A stretch of 64,000 bases of DNA from SpSt-333 sp964371615 (GCA_964371615.1 CAYJMS010000005.1:222416-286415); one strand, 5' to 3'; numbered from the stretch's first letter, positions 34,676 through 44,556 are shown. Numbers and translations: made by a program. Notes: generated from the sequence alone by a model not told the origin.

Positions 34676-35959
34676 CTAATGCTGTAATCGATGCATGATA
34701 TCCCAAAAAGCAGGGAAAGAGATTGACACACATTCCGAATCGACAATCGTCGATTCTCCGTCGATCGCCAACGCTGCTATACCAAAAGCCATCGCAATCC
34801 GATGGTCACCATAGCTATGGAATTCCTGAGGAAGGAAGTTATTTTTTGGCTCAAATGCAAACCCGTCATCGAATTCCTCAACATCAATTCCCATCCGTTT
34901 GAGGTTACTACAGACAGCAGCGATACGATCCGATTCTTTATTCCGTAAATCCTTTGCTCCCGAAACTGAAAATGATCCATCGGCAAAGGCCGCAGCAACC
35001 GAGAGAATCGGAATTTCATCGATGATATTCGGAATAATTGCACCCTCTACACTCAGGTTAGATTTTAACCGAGATGATCGCACTACAACATCGCCCACCG
35101 GCTCGCCGCCGATGGTGCGGCCGTTTTCAATCAAAATATTTCCGTTCATTTTTTTCAGAATCTCAAGGAATCCGGTTCTCGATGGATTTAGTCCGACATT
35201 GCGTATGACAATCTCGGTATTTGGCAGGATCAATCCGGCAACGATAAAAAATGCAGCAGAAGAGGGATCTCCAGGAACGAGAAACTTCCGCCCATCCATC
35301 GGCATTCCACCGGTGACAGAGACGACTGTTTTACCGTTCATGCGGGTCGACGAAAGATTGAGCATCCGTTCTGTATGATCACGTGAAGGTTCGGATTCAA
35401 CAACGGAGGTAACGCCATCGGCAAACAATCCCGCCAGAAGTACTGCGGATTTTACCTGAGCGCTGGCAATCGGGAGCTCATAGGTAATAGGTTGCAACGG
35501 GAATCGACCATCGATCATCAACGGTGCAGTCAACGAACCGGAATGACGAATGACCGCTCCCATCTGCTGCAGCGGGTCTATAATCCGTTTCATCGGCCGT
35601 TTCACAAGAAATTCGTCGCCGGAAATGACGGAAGAGAATGTTTGTCCCGAGAGAATACCGGTCAGCAAGCGTATTGTCGTACCAGAATTCCCTGCGTCGA
35701 GAATCCTGTCGCATTTCTTTAGCCCGTAGAGTCCCTTTCCGATAATTCGTAACATTTTTTCTTCAAACACAGTCGAAATACCAAGGGCATGAAAACATGA
35801 GATTGTACTTAACGGATCGGCAGCGTGGAGAAATCCTTCGATTTCCGTCGGGCCATTGGAAAGAGCGCCAATGATGACAGCGCGGTGAGAAATTGACTTA
35901 TCCCCGGGGACGGTAAATTCTCCCCGGAAGTGTTTTGCAGTTTTGACAGGTGTGTTCAT
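34676..35959 (-). CDS. aroA: 3-phosphoshikimate 1-carboxyvinyltransferase (EPSP synthase)
   Basis: 427 aa shikimate-pathway enzyme joining shikimate-3-phosphate and PEP. Marks are PGDKSISHRAVIIGAL, DAGNSGTTIRLLTGIL, LRNKESDRI and GDHRIAMAFGI. The ATG at 35959 begins MNTPVKTAKHF; the frame continues 5 codons upstream to a TTG inside the pnp terminator stem, which is an unlikely start. The ATG directly follows the terminator's eight-T run, and no Shine-Dalgarno site is present. Expression may depend on readthrough or on a leaderless message. Confidence 0.95.
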   Translation of the reverse strand: MNTPVKTAKHFRGEFTVPGDKSISHRAVIIGALSNGPTEIEGFLHAADPLSTISCFHALGISTVFEEKMLRIIGKGLYGLKKCDRILDAGNSGTTIRLLTGILSGQTFSSVISGDEFLVKRPMKRIIDPLQQMGAVIRHSGSLTAPLMIDGRFPLQPITYELPIASAQVKSAVLLAGLFADGVTSVVESEPSRDHTERMLNLSSTRMNGKTVVSVTGGMPMDGRKFLVPGDPSSAAFFIVAGLILPNTEIVIRNVGLNPSRTGFLEILKKMNGNILIENGRTIGGEPVGDVVVRSSRLKSNLSVEGAIIPNIIDEIPILSVAAAFADGSFSVSGAKDLRNKESDRIAAVCSNLKRMGIDVEEFDDGFAFEPKNNFLPQEFHSYGDHRIAMAFGIAALAIDGESTIVDSECVSISFPAFWDIMHRLQH

Positions 35960-35988
35960 AAAAAAAATCCCCAATTTTCATTGGGGAT
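35960..35988 (-). terminator. Rho-independent terminator after pnp, abutting the aroA start
   Basis: On the minus strand a 9-bp stem ATCCCCAAT/ATTGGGGAT with a 4-base loop (35967-35988) is followed by eight T residues (35967-35960). The aroA ATG is the very next codon. pnp stops 17 bases upstream of the stem. Confidence 0.88.
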
Positions 35989-36004
35989 CCATTTCCATCA
36001 CATG

Positions 36005-38122
36005 TTAATTCTGAGGTTGTTCAGGAGCAGATTCTTTCTTCTCTTGTCCCAGTAGCGCTTTGCGGCTGAGATTCATCCGTCCTTTTTCATCGATCTCCAT
36101 GAGTTTCACGTCAAAAACATCGCCGACCTTTACGACATCGGACACTTTCGCAACCCGTTTTGTATCGAGTTGTGAAATGTGAATCAGACCTTCTTTGCCC
36201 GGCAGAATTTCCGCAAAGGCACCAAAGTCCATAATCCGTTTTACTGTCGCTGTATACGTCTTCCCTATTTCCGGGACGGCGACAATGGCATTGATCAGCG
36301 CCAGCGCCTTATCGCTTGCAGTTTGCGAAGTAGCGGCAATCTGAATGGTTCCGTCGTCTTCAATGTTGATCGAATCTGCGCCGGAATCGGCAACAATACT
36401 GCGAATCATCTTGCCGCCAGGTCCGATTACCGATCCGATAAGGTCTGTCGGAATGCGTATTGAGGTGAACCGCGGAGCGTACTTGCTTAATTCACTTTTC
36501 GGCGCACTGATGACAGCATTCATTTTATCGAGTTTATGAAGTCTGCCGGCTTTTGCTTGATCGAGCGCAGTCGCCATCAGTTCCAGCGTGATACCCTGAA
36601 TCTTAATATCCATTTGAAATCCGGTTATGCCATCCACAGTACCGGCAACCTTAAAGTCCATGTCGCCGAGGTGGTCTTCATCCCCGAGGATATCACTTAA
36701 GATAGCGGTCCTATCTCCTTCTTTTACAAGGCCCATGGCAATTCCAGCGCAAGCTTTTTTAAGCGGTACGCCGGCATCATACAAAGCCAGTGAACCTGCA
36801 CAAACTGTTGCCATTGATGAAGAACCGTTCGACTCTAGAATATCCGAAACAATACGAATGGTATACGGAAATTCCTTCTCGTCACCGATTAGATTGATCA
36901 ACGAACGCTCTGCCAGGTTGCCATGTCCTATTTCCCTGCGTCCTGTGCCCAGACGGCCAACTTCGCCGACGCTGAAAGGGGGGAAATTGTAATGCAACAT
37001 GAAGCGGCGCGGATCCTTCTCGATAAGCCCATCGGTTTTCTGTTCGTCTTCTTTGGTACCCAGTGTGACAGTGGTCAATGATTGTGTCTCGCCACGAGTG
37101 AAGAGTGTCGAACCATGTGCGCGCGGAAGAACTCCTAATTCGATGCTGATGGGACGAATATCTTTCAGACCACGTCCATCCAACCGTTTCCCTTCAGCAA
37201 GAATCATTTCGCGCATTTCGCGCTTTTCAATGTCATGGAGAATCTCTTTGATCTCAGATTCCTGCTCCGGATATTTCTCCTTCAGCGATTCGAGAACGGT
37301 TGTGACAATCTGATTCTTTGCTGCGCTCCGCTGATCTTTTGTGAGAACGGAATGCGAATATTCACGGATTTTTACAGCTGCCATCGTTTCAACGTCATTG
37401 ACGATGTCTTTATTTCTCTCAACAGGTGCGATCACCCTCTTTTGTTTCGCTACTGCATTTGCAAATTCTTTTTGAATCTGACAAATCGCTTTTATCGAAT
37501 CATGGCCAAACGCCAGCGCTGCAAGCATGTCTTTTTCCGATATCTCACTTCCTTCTCCCTCGACCATGAGAATCGAGGTCTCCGTACCGGCAACCGTCAG
37601 GTCCATATCGCTCGTTTCGAGTTCGTCAAATGTCGGATTAATGACGAATTTTCCGTCGACTCTTCCTACCCTTACTTCGGCAATCGGACCGTCGAACGGT
37701 GCATCCGAGATCATCAACGCCGCCGAGGCTGCGCACGCTCCGAGCACATCGGCATCATTTTGCTGGTCCGACGAAAAAACGGTTACCACGACCTGTGTTT
37801 CACAGGTATAATTGCCGGGGAACATCGGACGAATAGGACGGTCGATCAAACGGGCTGAGAGTATTTCCTTATCCGACGGAGGTCCCTCTCTTTTTTTAAA
37901 TCCACCGGGAATCTTGCCGGCCGCAGATAATTTTTCCCGGAATTCCACCTGCAAGGGAAAATAGTCAGCATCTTTTTTCGGTTCTTTTGCCGAAACGACT
38001 GTTGCTAATACCATTGTATCAGCATATCGAACCATCACCGCACCGTCTGCCTGTTTGGCGAAACGACCGGTTTCAAATTCTAGTTTGTAGTTTCCTATTT
38101 GTACGCTTTTTGTCATTATCAT
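36005..38122 (-). CDS. pnp: Polyribonucleotide nucleotidyltransferase (PNPase)
   Basis: 705 aa phosphorolytic 3'-5' exoribonuclease of the degradosome. Two RNase PH-like cores are followed by a KH domain (LIGSVIGPGGKMIRSI, about 560-620) and an S1 domain (VKRIMDFGAFAEILPGKEGL) near the C-terminus. ATG at 38122 is chosen; ATG at 38116 is also in frame. The frame stays open upstream through the intergenic hairpins to 38224, but that part has no family similarity. It lies after rpsO, the usual order. Confidence 0.96.
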   Translation of the reverse strand: MIMTKSVQIGNYKLEFETGRFAKQADGAVMVRYADTMVLATVVSAKEPKKDADYFPLQVEFREKLSAAGKIPGGFKKREGPPSDKEILSARLIDRPIRPMFPGNYTCETQVVVTVFSSDQQNDADVLGACAASAALMISDAPFDGPIAEVRVGRVDGKFVINPTFDELETSDMDLTVAGTETSILMVEGEGSEISEKDMLAALAFGHDSIKAICQIQKEFANAVAKQKRVIAPVERNKDIVNDVETMAAVKIREYSHSVLTKDQRSAAKNQIVTTVLESLKEKYPEQESEIKEILHDIEKREMREMILAEGKRLDGRGLKDIRPISIELGVLPRAHGSTLFTRGETQSLTTVTLGTKEDEQKTDGLIEKDPRRFMLHYNFPPFSVGEVGRLGTGRREIGHGNLAERSLINLIGDEKEFPYTIRIVSDILESNGSSSMATVCAGSLALYDAGVPLKKACAGIAMGLVKEGDRTAILSDILGDEDHLGDMDFKVAGTVDGITGFQMDIKIQGITLELMATALDQAKAGRLHKLDKMNAVISAPKSELSKYAPRFTSIRIPTDLIGSVIGPGGKMIRSIVADSGADSINIEDDGTIQIAATSQTASDKALALINAIVAVPEIGKTYTATVKRIMDFGAFAEILPGKEGLIHISQLDTKRVAKVSDVVKVGDVFDVKLMEIDEKGRMNLSRKALLGQEKKESAPEQPQN

Positions 38123-38151
38123 AGTATTCTTTAATCCTGTTGAACTGCATG

Positions 38152-38196
38152 AACCGCACTTCACTGTGCTCCGTGCGGGTGACAACAAATGTTGTC
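38152..38196 (-). promoter_or_regulatory. Tandem hairpins between rpsO and pnp (possible processing/autoregulation site)
   Basis: Right after the rpsO stop a 7-bp stem GACAACA/TGTTGTC (38181-38196) is followed by a second stem CCGCAC/GTGCGG (38154-38159 with 38173-38178). Neither has a U-run. In E. coli the rpsO-pnp spacer forms an RNase III site through which PNPase represses itself; the equivalent role here is inference from position and structure. Confidence 0.45.
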
Positions 38197-38198
38197 TG

Positions 38199-38468
38199 TT
38201 ATTTTCGTATTTCCAAATCAGCAATGATCTTACGGTACCGGTCGATGTTCTTTTCCATCAGATAATCCAGCAGACGACGGCGCTTACCGACCATTTTCAA
38301 TAATCCCACACGGGAGTGATGATCCTTTTTATGTGCTCCGAAATGTTCGGAGAGGGAATTGATATTTGCAGTCAGAATCGCAATTTGGACTTCGGGATTT
38401 CCCGCGTCGTTTGGATTCTTTCCGTATTTTTTTACCAACTCCTGTTTCTGTTCTTTTGTTATTGCCAT
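38199..38468 (-). CDS. rpsO: 30S ribosomal protein S15
   Basis: 89 aa S15 of normal length, binding the central domain of 16S rRNA. Marks are GNPEVQIAILTANINSLSEHF, HHSRVGLLKMVGKRRRLLDYL and the basic C-terminus. It follows ribF by 8 bases and precedes pnp, as in most bacteria. Confidence 0.98.
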   Translation of the reverse strand: MAITKEQKQELVKKYGKNPNDAGNPEVQIAILTANINSLSEHFGAHKKDHHSRVGLLKMVGKRRRLLDYLMEKNIDRYRKIIADLEIRK

Positions 38469-38476
38469 GATGACTC

Positions 38477-39427
38477 CTATTGATTGATGAGTTTGTATTT
38501 TTTTAAAATCAATTTTGTTTGGGACTTATCCCTGCCCATTTCGGTAATCAGATCATCTACCGAATTGAATTTCATCTCGTCTCTTGTTCGTTCGATGCAA
38601 CGCACGGTAACGACATCGTCATAAATATCCATATCAAAATCGAATATATTCACTTCCGTCGTCCGCTCATGGACATCGTCAAATGTTGGATTATATCCAA
38701 TGCTCATCATGCCGTCGTACCAGATGCCGCGCACCAGAATGTGAACAGCATATACACCGATCTTCGGAATGAGTTTCTTCGGTTCTTCCAATCGTATATT
38801 GGCGGTTGGATAACCAAGTTTCTTTCCCCTGCCGTGACCGCGAACCACCGTCCCGGTGAAACAATATTCAAATCCCAGGATTCTATTTGCTATAGGAATG
38901 TTACCGATTCGCAGAAAATCCCGTACAGTCGAACTGCTGATAACATTTTCCCCTTCCTTGAGCAGCGGTATTGTTTCTACGGAAAAATCGTATTGTTTTC
39001 CCAATTCACTTACTTGATTCATTCCCGCTTCACGATCTCTGCCGAATTGATGGTTATTCCCTTCGACCACACCGCTGATTCCCACTCCGTGAATGATATA
39101 TTTCAGATAAAATTCTTCGAATGTCAATCGGGAAAAGTCATAGGTAAAAGGTATGATGAACACCGCATCGACATGGTTTTTCTCGAAAAACGTCATCTTT
39201 TCATTCACTGTCGAAAGAAGATCGACCTGTCTCTTCCCACTCGTTACCACTTCCTTTGGGTGCGGATCAAACGTCACGACAAGACTTCTGCCATTGATCG
39301 CTTTTGCCTTTTCGACGATGTTATTGATTATCTCCTGATGAGCACGGTGAGTTCCATCAAACATTCCAATCGAGACGATTGTCTTTTTATTATATTCAAT
39401 CTGATCAAGCGATCGGAATATCTTCAT
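38477..39427 (-). CDS. ribF: Bifunctional riboflavin kinase/FAD synthetase
   Basis: 316 aa enzyme making FMN and then FAD. The N-terminal adenylyltransferase domain shows IGMFDGTHRAHQEII (HxGH-like nucleotide motif) and VTFDPHPKEV. The C-terminal flavokinase domain shows GRGKKLGYPTANI and YNPTFDD. It lies between truB and rpsO, with 1-base and 8-base gaps. Confidence 0.96.
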   Translation of the reverse strand: MKIFRSLDQIEYNKKTIVSIGMFDGTHRAHQEIINNIVEKAKAINGRSLVVTFDPHPKEVVTSGKRQVDLLSTVNEKMTFFEKNHVDAVFIIPFTYDFSRLTFEEFYLKYIIHGVGISGVVEGNNHQFGRDREAGMNQVSELGKQYDFSVETIPLLKEGENVISSSTVRDFLRIGNIPIANRILGFEYCFTGTVVRGHGRGKKLGYPTANIRLEEPKKLIPKIGVYAVHILVRGIWYDGMMSIGYNPTFDDVHERTTEVNIFDFDMDIYDDVVTVRCIERTRDEMKFNSVDDLITEMGRDKSQTKLILKKYKLINQ

Positions 39428-39428
39428 A

Positions 39429-40139
39429 TCAGACTGATTCCCGTCGAATTTTACTGCCTAACATATGAATTTCTTCCATGGACATCGCATCAGTGAGAAG
39501 GTAAGAGCCAATTTTCGTCCTCACCAAAGTCTTTAAGTACGCACCGCAACCAAGTTTTTGACCGGCATCGTCCGCTAATGCCCGGATGTATGTCCCCTTT
39601 GAACATACTACACGAAAACCAACTTCCGGCGGATGAAATGAGGTCATGTCGAATTCTTTTATTATCACTTCCCTGGTTTCCCGCTGTATTTCCCGCCCCT
39701 TTCGAGCATATTTATACAGCCGTTTCCCATCTTTTTTAATTGCTGAATACATTGGCGGCAGCTGTTGTTGTACGCCCAGAAATGTTCGGAATGTATCCCG
39801 AATTACCTCCGGAGTAACATGACTAAACTCTTTTTTATCAATGACTTCTGTCTCAGAATCGAAGCTTTTTGTAACTGCACCAATTTCCATGATGCCGATG
39901 TATTCCTTTTCAAAATCCTGGAATTCAGAAATTTGCTTTGTCATTTTTCCTGTACACAATATCAGCAATCCGGTTGCTTTAGGATCAAGCGTCCCGGCGT
40001 GACCTATTTTTTTGATCCCATAAAATGACCGGATTCTTGCAACAACATCGAATGAAGTCCAGTCGAGCGGTTTGTTGACAAGTATGATCTCTCCCGCTTC
40101 AAAGTCCAGTATCTCTTTCGTCCCGGCATGTGGTTTCAT
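39429..40139 (-). CDS. truB: tRNA pseudouridine(55) synthase TruB
   Basis: 236 aa enzyme making pseudouridine 55 in the T-loop of tRNA. NKPLDWTSFDVV opens the domain, and the catalytic aspartate is Asp52 in HAGTLDPKATG. CSKGTYIRALADDAG is the second conserved box. It lacks a long C-terminal PUA domain, which is common in this group. It overlaps rbfA by 4 bases. Confidence 0.96.
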   Translation of the reverse strand: MKPHAGTKEILDFEAGEIILVNKPLDWTSFDVVARIRSFYGIKKIGHAGTLDPKATGLLILCTGKMTKQISEFQDFEKEYIGIMEIGAVTKSFDSETEVIDKKEFSHVTPEVIRDTFRTFLGVQQQLPPMYSAIKKDGKRLYKYARKGREIQRETREVIIKEFDMTSFHPPEVGFRVVCSKGTYIRALADDAGQKLGCGAYLKTLVRTKIGSYLLTDAMSMEEIHMLGSKIRRESV

Positions 40140-40498
40140 TCCAACTCTTTTTTATCATCCTTATGGATTTCCCGTATCAGATTTTCGATATGCATCGCAT
40201 GATCAAGCGATGTATCGAGAAAGAATTGGAGTGCCGGGGTGAACCGTAATTTCAAGCGAGATCCTATTAATGAACGATAATGTCCCTTTTGATTTTCGAT
40301 GAAAGCGAGGGTTTTTTCCCGTTTCTCATCCGAACCGAGGATGCTGATGAACACTCTTGCTGTGCGAAGATCGGGAGTCATTCGGGTTTCGGTTACCGTC
40401 GCAAAACCGTATTCGCCGCTGCCGTTAAATTCACGGCTAATGATCTGGCCGAGTTCCTGCCGTATCAATGAAGCAACTTTTTCAGCACGAATCGACAT
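40136..40498 (-). CDS. rbfA: Ribosome-binding factor A
   Basis: 120 aa KH-type assembly factor for the 30S subunit. SIRAEKVASLIRQELGQIISREF begins the protein, and RTARVFISILG and LRFTPALQFFLDTSLDHA are typical. The ATG shares a base with the infB stop (TAATG). Confidence 0.95.
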   Translation of the reverse strand: MSIRAEKVASLIRQELGQIISREFNGSGEYGFATVTETRMTPDLRTARVFISILGSDEKREKTLAFIENQKGHYRSLIGSRLKLRFTPALQFFLDTSLDHAMHIENLIREIHKDDKKELE

Positions 40499-43164
40499 TA
40501 TGTCAGTTTCCTCTTTGTCTCAACAAGTTTATACGCTTCAATAATATCTCCGACTTTCACATCATTGAAGTTTTCAAGTCCCATTCCGCATTCAAATCCC
40601 TTTTCTACCTCCCTGACATCGTCTTTAAATCGCTTTAACGAGGCTAACGTCCCATTGTAAATGGACAGACCGTCTCTGACAAGGCGCACTTTATTATTCC
40701 GGCTGATTTTACCGTCTATGACAAAACAACCAGCCACAACGCCAATCTTCGGCACTTTGAATGTATCACGTACTTCGACTGTTGCAACCACTTCTTCGGA
40801 AACAGTCGGGGCCAGCAAACCTTCCAACGCATTCTTAATCTCATTAATCGCATCATAAATAATGCTGTAAAGCCGGATATCGACTTTTTCGATCTCCGAA
40901 AGACGGCGTGCATTCAGATTTGGACGGACATGGAATCCCACGATAATTGCCCGCGAAGCGGCGGCAAGAATAACATCCGATTCGGAAATAGCCCCGACAC
41001 CTTTATGAATAACTTTGATCTTCACTTCTGCCGTGGACAATTTCATCAATGATTCGGCCAGTGCTTCAACAGAACCGTCCACGTCGCCTTTCACCACGAT
41101 CGACAATTCCCGCACCTGATGTCCGGCCTGAATTTGTTCCGAGATATCATCCAGAGTAATGAAGTGAACCTGACGGAAATCCTGTTCACGTTTCAATTGC
41201 TGGCGCGTGATGCTGATTTCGCGGGCAATCCGCTCATTCTCCACTACGATAAATTGATCGCCGGCTGTCGGAATTCCGTCAAAACCAATGATCTGGGCAG
41301 GCGATGACGGCGGTGCTACTTCCATTTTTTTCCCGCGTTCATCGAACATCGCCTTCACTTTACCGCTGAAGACGCCGGCAATGAATGCATCACCGACTTT
41401 TAATGTTCCTTTTTGGACCAAGACTGTTGCGATAGTACCTTTTCCTTTGTCAAGCTGTGCTTCCACTACGACACCGCGTGCAAGCCTGTCGGGATTGGCT
41501 TTCAGATCGAGGACTTCCGCTTCCAGAAGAATTTTTTCCAGTAACAGATCCATATTTTTTCCCGTTTTCGCAGACACTTCGACGGATTGATACTTTCCGC
41601 CCCATTCTTCTATCAGGACTCCTTTTTCCGACAATTGCTGTTTTATTCTGTCGGGATTTGCTTCGGGCTTATCGATCTTATTGATAGCGATGACAATCGG
41701 TACGTTCGCTGCTTTGGCGTGGTTTATTGCCTCGATTGTTTGCGGCATGACGTTATCTTCCGCCGCAACCACCAACACCACAATATCGGTCAACTGTGCG
41801 CCGCGGGCTCGCATTGCAGTAAACGCTTCGTGACCGGGAGTATCGAGAAATGTGATGTGTTTTCCGGAAGGAAGCGCTACTTCATACGCACCGATATGCT
41901 GCGTTATGCCTCCGGATTCGCCGGCAACGACATTCGCATTCCGAATATAATCGAGCATCGACGTTTTTCCGTGATCGACATGTCCCATAATCGTTACTAT
42001 CGGTGCTCGGAATTTCAGATCCTCGACTTTATCCTGAATATCTTCCAGCACATCAACGGTAAATTCCGATTCAAACTGGATCTCTTTGCCAAATTCATCG
42101 GCAAGCAGAATGATGGTATCTTTATCGAGTCGCTGATTGATGGAGACCATAATACCGAGACTCATACATTTTGCAATTACCTCCGGCACAGTCACCTTCA
42201 TAAGGTTTGCAATCTCTCCGACGGAAACAAATTCGGTAACGCGGATTTTACTCGCTTCCAACGCGCGTTCTTCCTCCTGCAATGCATGCTGTTCTTCACG
42301 CTCTTTTTTCCGTTTTTTTCTGTGCGCGGCGCGGGTGCTGACGACGGTCTCCGCCTCACCAATCTCCGCCAACGTACGCTTGATCGCCTCATCCACCTGT
42401 ACCTCATCGACGGCGTACGGACGAAGTTTACCTTTTTTCTTTTTCTTTTTCGATATTTCTTCTTCCGACTCTGTTTCTGCGCCTTTGACTGCACCCGGTT
42501 TGTCCGATGAAACTTTCTTCTTCTTTTTCTTTTTCTTCCGTAATTCTTCCGCTTCGCTCAACGTTGTTTCTTTTCCCGATTTATCGGTTTTCCGCTCGTC
42601 TTTTTTCGGTTTGGCAAGTTCGATTTTACCTTTAACGGTCAAACCTTTCATGTGCGATGTGCGGCCCGATCGGACTGCTTCCAGCGGTGATTCCCGTTTG
42701 TGCTCTTCTTTTTGCGCCGGTGTTTCTGCTGCGGCAGCGTTATCGCCAAATTTTACAACGACAACTTCACTGGACGGAGCGGTTTCCTGAACTCCCGCCG
42801 GTGTTTCGTCCGATTCCTTTTCAAGAATTTCTTCCTGTGGCTCACCGATCTTTTCGATTTGTTTTACGGCATCGGATTTCGATTTCTTTTCGTCTTCGTC
42901 TTCTTCTTTTGTCTTCGGTTCAACAGTCTTTTTGCGAGTTTCTTTCATCTCCGCAATTTTACGCTGATGACGGTCTGCACTATCCTTTTCCTTCTTAAAA
43001 TGATTAAGAATATCGCGCATCATGTCATCGTCAACGGCAGACATCAGCGTCTTCACAGCCGAGTGTCCCTTTTTGTGCAAAAAAGAAATGACATCGTTAT
43101 GACTGATGTTCAGATCTTTGGCGACATCTTTGACTTTGGTTTTTTTCGATACAGTTTCAGACAT
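40498..43164 (-). CDS. infB: Translation initiation factor IF-2
   Basis: 888 aa GTPase placing fMet-tRNA on the 30S subunit. An IF2_N helix bundle (about 8-55) is followed by a long charged linker rich in Lys and Glu, with runs such as KKKKKKK at about 210-270. The G domain has GHVDHGKTSM, DTPGHEAF and NKIDKPEA, and domains II to IV follow. The basic repeats are the cause of long antisense frames here. Operon position after nusA is the classic one. Confidence 0.97.
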   Translation of the reverse strand: MSETVSKKTKVKDVAKDLNISHNDVISFLHKKGHSAVKTLMSAVDDDMMRDILNHFKKEKDSADRHQRKIAEMKETRKKTVEPKTKEEDEDEKKSKSDAVKQIEKIGEPQEEILEKESDETPAGVQETAPSSEVVVVKFGDNAAAAETPAQKEEHKRESPLEAVRSGRTSHMKGLTVKGKIELAKPKKDERKTDKSGKETTLSEAEELRKKKKKKKKVSSDKPGAVKGAETESEEEISKKKKKKGKLRPYAVDEVQVDEAIKRTLAEIGEAETVVSTRAAHRKKRKKEREEQHALQEEERALEASKIRVTEFVSVGEIANLMKVTVPEVIAKCMSLGIMVSINQRLDKDTIILLADEFGKEIQFESEFTVDVLEDIQDKVEDLKFRAPIVTIMGHVDHGKTSMLDYIRNANVVAGESGGITQHIGAYEVALPSGKHITFLDTPGHEAFTAMRARGAQLTDIVVLVVAAEDNVMPQTIEAINHAKAANVPIVIAINKIDKPEANPDRIKQQLSEKGVLIEEWGGKYQSVEVSAKTGKNMDLLLEKILLEAEVLDLKANPDRLARGVVVEAQLDKGKGTIATVLVQKGTLKVGDAFIAGVFSGKVKAMFDERGKKMEVAPPSSPAQIIGFDGIPTAGDQFIVVENERIAREISITRQQLKREQDFRQVHFITLDDISEQIQAGHQVRELSIVVKGDVDGSVEALAESLMKLSTAEVKIKVIHKGVGAISESDVILAAASRAIIVGFHVRPNLNARRLSEIEKVDIRLYSIIYDAINEIKNALEGLLAPTVSEEVVATVEVRDTFKVPKIGVVAGCFVIDGKISRNNKVRLVRDGLSIYNGTLASLKRFKDDVREVEKGFECGMGLENFNDVKVGDIIEAYKLVETKRKLT

Positions 43165-43189
43165 TGATTTCCTTTTTGATAAAACTCAA

Positions 43190-44533
43190 TTATGATGATA
43201 CTTTTTCCGGTTCCGGTTGATCGCCGGGTTCTTTTTTGTCATCATCATCGTCTCCTTCATCGTCTTCCGCTTCTTCGTCATCGTCCTTTTCATCGTCGTC
43301 ATCGACCTCTGCTTCTTCATATTCCTTTTTAATCAGATCGACCAATTCTTTCATTTTCTCCTCTTCGAGCCCGATTTCCTCGCTGAGATCGCTAAGATCC
43401 GCATCAATGACCTCTTTAGCGGTTTCATATCCGGCTTCTACAAATTTCGCATACACAGCTTCTCCAAGCTCACTCTTGAATTCGACGAGGTCGATATCGT
43501 ATTCACTTCCTTCTTTCACCAATTGGATATCGTATCCGCTTAATTTGCTTGCCAGCCGAATGTTCTGTCCCCCTTTGCCGATCGCCATAGAAACCTGATC
43601 TTCTGCAACGGTTACAATCGCTTTTTTGTTCTCTTTGTCGAGTTTGATTTCTTTCAATTTTGCCGGCGCCAGCGCCCGCGAGATAAACGCCTGCGGATCA
43701 TCGGTGTAATTGATGACGTCGATATTTTCATTGTTGAGTTCCCTGACAATCGCATGGATGCGAACGCCTTTCATCCCAACGCAAGCACCGACAGCGTCAA
43801 TACGATCGTCCGACGATTCGACTGCAACCTTCGCGCGTTCACCGGGTTCACGGGCAATACTTTTTATTTCGATGATACCATCATAGACTTCGGGGATTTC
43901 GAGTTCAAACAACCGTTCCAGGAATCGCGGATCGGTGCGTGAAATGATCACCATCGGTCCGCTTGTATTCTTTCGCACTTCCTTGACAACTCCACGAACG
44001 GTGTCCCCTTTTTTAAATCGCTCCTTGGGAATTTGTTCGCTACGGGGAAGCAGCAATTCGTTCTTGTTATGCATGATCAGCAGATCATTGTTCCTGATCT
44101 GATACACTTCGCCGACGACGATTTCGCCGTTGGAGTTGGTATACTCGCTGTAAATCAGTTCCTTTTCGATTTCTTTGATTCTCTGCGTAAAATTCTGCTT
44201 TGCCGTGGTAATGAGCCGTCGGCCGAATTGTATGAGAGGAATGATTTCGACATACTCCTCGCCCACTTCCAGCTCTTCACCGGAAAGTTTACGTGCCGTT
44301 TCTACGTCGATCTGAGTGTTCGGGTCTTCTACCGCCTCGACGACCGCGCGTTCGAGGTAAATTTCAATATCCCCTTTATCCATGTTAACGACGACATCGA
44401 ATTTTGCATCCGGACCATATTTTTTTCGTACCATCATGCCAAAGATATCTTCGACGATACCGGCAAGTATATCTTTGTCGATGCTTTTCTCTCGCACCAA
44501 ACCGGAAAAGGATTCTACGATCTCATGGTTCAT
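43190..44533 (-). CDS. nusA: Transcription termination/antitermination factor NusA
   Basis: 447 aa RNA-polymerase-binding factor. The N-terminal domain (1-125) is followed by S1 (about 135-200) and two KH domains including GACVGMKGVRIHAIVREL and MAIGKGGQNIRLA. A short helix-hairpin-helix-like repeat is at 355-405. The last 45 residues are nearly all Asp and Glu, an acidic tail of unknown role seen in several Bacteroidota-type NusA proteins. It follows rimP by 23 bases. Confidence 0.96.
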   Translation of the reverse strand: MNHEIVESFSGLVREKSIDKDILAGIVEDIFGMMVRKKYGPDAKFDVVVNMDKGDIEIYLERAVVEAVEDPNTQIDVETARKLSGEELEVGEEYVEIIPLIQFGRRLITTAKQNFTQRIKEIEKELIYSEYTNSNGEIVVGEVYQIRNNDLLIMHNKNELLLPRSEQIPKERFKKGDTVRGVVKEVRKNTSGPMVIISRTDPRFLERLFELEIPEVYDGIIEIKSIAREPGERAKVAVESSDDRIDAVGACVGMKGVRIHAIVRELNNENIDVINYTDDPQAFISRALAPAKLKEIKLDKENKKAIVTVAEDQVSMAIGKGGQNIRLASKLSGYDIQLVKEGSEYDIDLVEFKSELGEAVYAKFVEAGYETAKEVIDADLSDLSEEIGLEEEKMKELVDLIKKEYEEAEVDDDDEKDDDEEAEDDEGDDDDDKKEPGDQPEPEKVSS

Positions 44534-44556
44534 TGCTTGTCTCCCGCCTTAACTTC

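Noticed and set aside
38519..39496. 325-residue plus-strand open frame
   Set aside because: It is antisense to ribF and the end of truB; the ribF protein is fully conserved on the other strand.
41587..42510. 307-residue plus-strand open frame
   Set aside because: It is the antisense shadow of the infB G domain and lysine-rich linker, with Phe-, Arg- and Tyr-rich composition.
43217..43598. Plus-strand frames of almost pure Ser or Phe/Ile/Val
   Set aside because: They are shadows of the Asp/Glu-rich acidic tail of NusA.
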